From: Clostridia bacterium | Lineage (GTDB): Bacteria; Bacillota_A; Clostridia; Christensenellales; Aristaeellaceae | DNA: 14,795 nucleotides | Direction: 5' to 3' | Assembly: GCA_017938785.1 (NCBI GenBank) | Contig: JAGBAU010000085.1 | Span: 1-14,795, forward strand | In this document: positions 14,240 to 14,795 of the stretch, in pieces | How positions within the stretch are numbered: the stretch's first letter is position 1 | Layout of the letters: every line of letters starts with the position of its first letter | Notes under the pieces: model-generated | Told to the model about the DNA's origin: nothing | What the model saw: only the letters and a program-made list of their open reading frames with translations | Databases searched by the model: none | Translations under genes and position numbers: made by a program

Positions 14240-14271
14240 ATTGAATACGGTTTTTGTCAGGAGCTTGTAAA
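14240..14271 (-). promoter_or_regulatory. Pho-box-like direct repeats and promoter of the pst operon
   Basis: On the minus strand TTTACAA (14265-14271) and CTGACAA (14254-14260) are 7-base direct repeats with a 4-base gap, the 11-bp step and core (T-x-ACA) of PhoB/PhoP sites. Downstream TTCAAT (14240-14245) is a weak -10, with no good separate -35, as in activator-dependent Pho promoters. The match is by eye; the position before pstS supports it. Confidence 0.6.
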
Positions 14272-14293
14272 ATCGTTCCGGAAATGATACAAT
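14265..14293 (+). promoter_or_regulatory. Promoter of the small CxxC protein gene, overlapping the Pho-box-like site
   Basis: TTGTAA (14265-14270) and TACAAT (14288-14293) are 17 bases apart, with TGA just before the -10. The -35 coincides with the distal repeat of the pstS Pho-box-like site on the other strand, so a bound phosphate regulator could block this promoter. Confidence 0.6.
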
Positions 14294-14326
14294 GGCATCC
14301 GTACAAAAAACACGGAGCAAGCAAGC

Positions 14327-14542
14327 ATGAACCTCAATTACACCATCACCTACCTGAAATGCCAGAGCTGTACGGCAAAGATCCACTGCGACGACTGCGC
14401 TGCAGAGCTCACCGAGCGCCTTTTAAAGGACGGCGTGAAGGCCGCCATCGACATCCCTGGCCGCAGCGCCCGCATCGAAACAGCCATGGACGAGGATGAT
14501 CTTCTCGACCTGCTGGAGGAAACCGGCGTATTCGCCGACTGA
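14327..14542 (+). CDS. Small four-cysteine protein, HMA-like, unknown function
   Basis: A 71-residue cytoplasmic protein. Two CxxC pairs stand close together: C12-x-x-C15 and C21-x-x-C24, with H20 beside the second. The predicted order strand (YTITYLKC), helix (AAELTERLLKDG), strands (VKAAIDIPGRSARIET) and helix (DDLLDLLEETG) resembles the beta-alpha-beta-beta-alpha fold of heavy-metal-associated (HMA) domains, but those have a single CxxC, so this could be a zinc- or copper-binding variant. GGAG lies nine bases before the ATG. It is transcribed divergently from pstS and followed by a strong terminator. No metal transporter is nearby to name the metal. Confidence 0.85.
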   Translation: MNLNYTITYLKCQSCTAKIHCDDCAAELTERLLKDGVKAAIDIPGRSARIETAMDEDDLLDLLEETGVFAD

Positions 14543-14567
14543 AGCCCCGCCCGGGGCTCTTTTTTTA
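14543..14567 (+). terminator. Rho-independent terminator of the small CxxC protein gene
   Basis: Perfect 7-base arms AGCCCCG (14543-14549) and CGGGGCT (14552-14558) with a CC loop, then C and eight T. It begins directly after the stop codon. Confidence 0.9.
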
Positions 14568-14579
14568 TGCCCGTTATAC

Positions 14580-14612
14580 TGGCGAAACTATATCGCCAAG
14601 GGGCTTTTTTTC
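14580..14612 (+). terminator. Second hairpin with T-run, possibly the end of a short transcript
   Basis: TGGCGA (14580-14585) pairs with TCGCCA (14593-14598), followed by AGGGGC and a T tract to about 14612. A TATACT stands just before the stem. It may be a back-up terminator or the end of a very short RNA; the spacing between stem and T-run (six bases) is longer than usual. Confidence 0.4.
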
Positions 14613-14636
14613 CTTCCCAAATCCCGACAAACTTGT

Positions 14637-14795
14637 TATAATGATTAGGAATTCATTTATGAATTCCGGGTCGGCGGGCGGCGGTTCGTAAACCGCACGC
14701 CGACAATCACGGTATAATGATTAGGAATTCATTTATGAATTCCGGGTCGGCGGGCGGCGGTTCGTAAACCGCACGCCGACAATCACGGTATAATA
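14637..14795. repeat. Perfect 76-bp tandem repeats with two hairpins per unit, running off the window
   Basis: Unit 1 (14637-14712) and unit 2 (14713-14788) are identical over all 76 bases; a third begins at 14789 and is cut by the window end, its seventh base (14795) already differing. Each unit starts with TATAAT, then a perfect AT-rich hairpin (unit 1: 14648-14667, 9-bp arms, TT loop), then a GC-rich nested hairpin (unit 1: 14670-14704; outer arms GTCGGCG/CGCCGAC, inner arms GCGGTT/AACCGC). The 13 bases before unit 1 (from 14624) partly match the end of the unit, suggesting a worn edge. There is no open reading frame of note. Its nature is unknown. Confidence 0.9.

Noticed and set aside
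14670..14704. Integron attC-like site or tRNA-like arm (GGTTCGTAAACC resembles a T-arm)
   Set aside because: No attC core triplets or integrase gene are visible, and the rest of the unit cannot form a tRNA cloverleaf.
14637..14795. CRISPR array
   Set aside because: The whole 76-base unit is identical between copies, with no variable spacer, and no cas gene is present in the window.

Overview
The window looks like chromosomal DNA of a GC-rich member of the Clostridia (Bacillota). Nearly every gene has a strong AGGAGG-type ribosome binding site, the pst, phoU and phoBR genes form one run, and the signal peptides are short and hydrophobic. A Christensenellales-like gut lineage is my guess from the style of the proteins; nothing here proves it. 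Neither of the two exported proteins has a lipobox cysteine, and for PstS in a Gram-positive this is unusual. All genes except the partial one at the left edge and the small one at the right are on the minus strand, so the window reads from right to left.

Left edge (1-940): the 3' end of an HxlR-type regulator gene on the plus strand, then a compact IS200-type insertion sequence (tnpA only, with terminal hairpins), then a triple-hairpin REP-like repeat that provides the terminator of the next operon. Region 936-3933: a four-gene operon of response regulator, sensor kinase, eight-helix membrane protein and two-helix membrane protein, joined by short gaps and overlaps. Region 4040-4655: a two-gene operon for a four-helix membrane protein and a 76-residue soluble protein built of 11-residue repeats. 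The promoters of these two operons share a 12-bp identical block within 11-bp-spaced direct repeats, placed at the same distance from the -10 box. I infer that the response regulator controls both, forming a small membrane-directed regulon.

Region 4758-6965: a MoxR-type AAA+ ATPase and a CoxE-like VWA protein, driven by a perfect consensus sigma-A promoter and closed by a terminator. The ATPase ends in a Cys/His-rich tail likely to bind metal. Region 7067-7878: an exported protein with a duplicated beta-type domain, with its own promoter and terminator. Region 7871-14271: the phosphate system pstS-pstC-pstA-pstB-phoU-phoB-phoR, preceded by a Pho-box-like pair of direct repeats. PstS is the most remarkable protein here: its two halves are in the reverse of the usual order (a circular permutation), yet the signal peptide and the ligand-loop motifs are intact.

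Right edge (14265-14795): a divergent small gene for a four-cysteine, HMA-like protein whose -35 element lies inside the Pho-box-like site; two hairpin/T-run structures; and the start of a perfect 76-bp tandem repeat array, with two hairpins and a TATAAT per unit, that runs off the window. No stretch over 300 bases lacks a feature.
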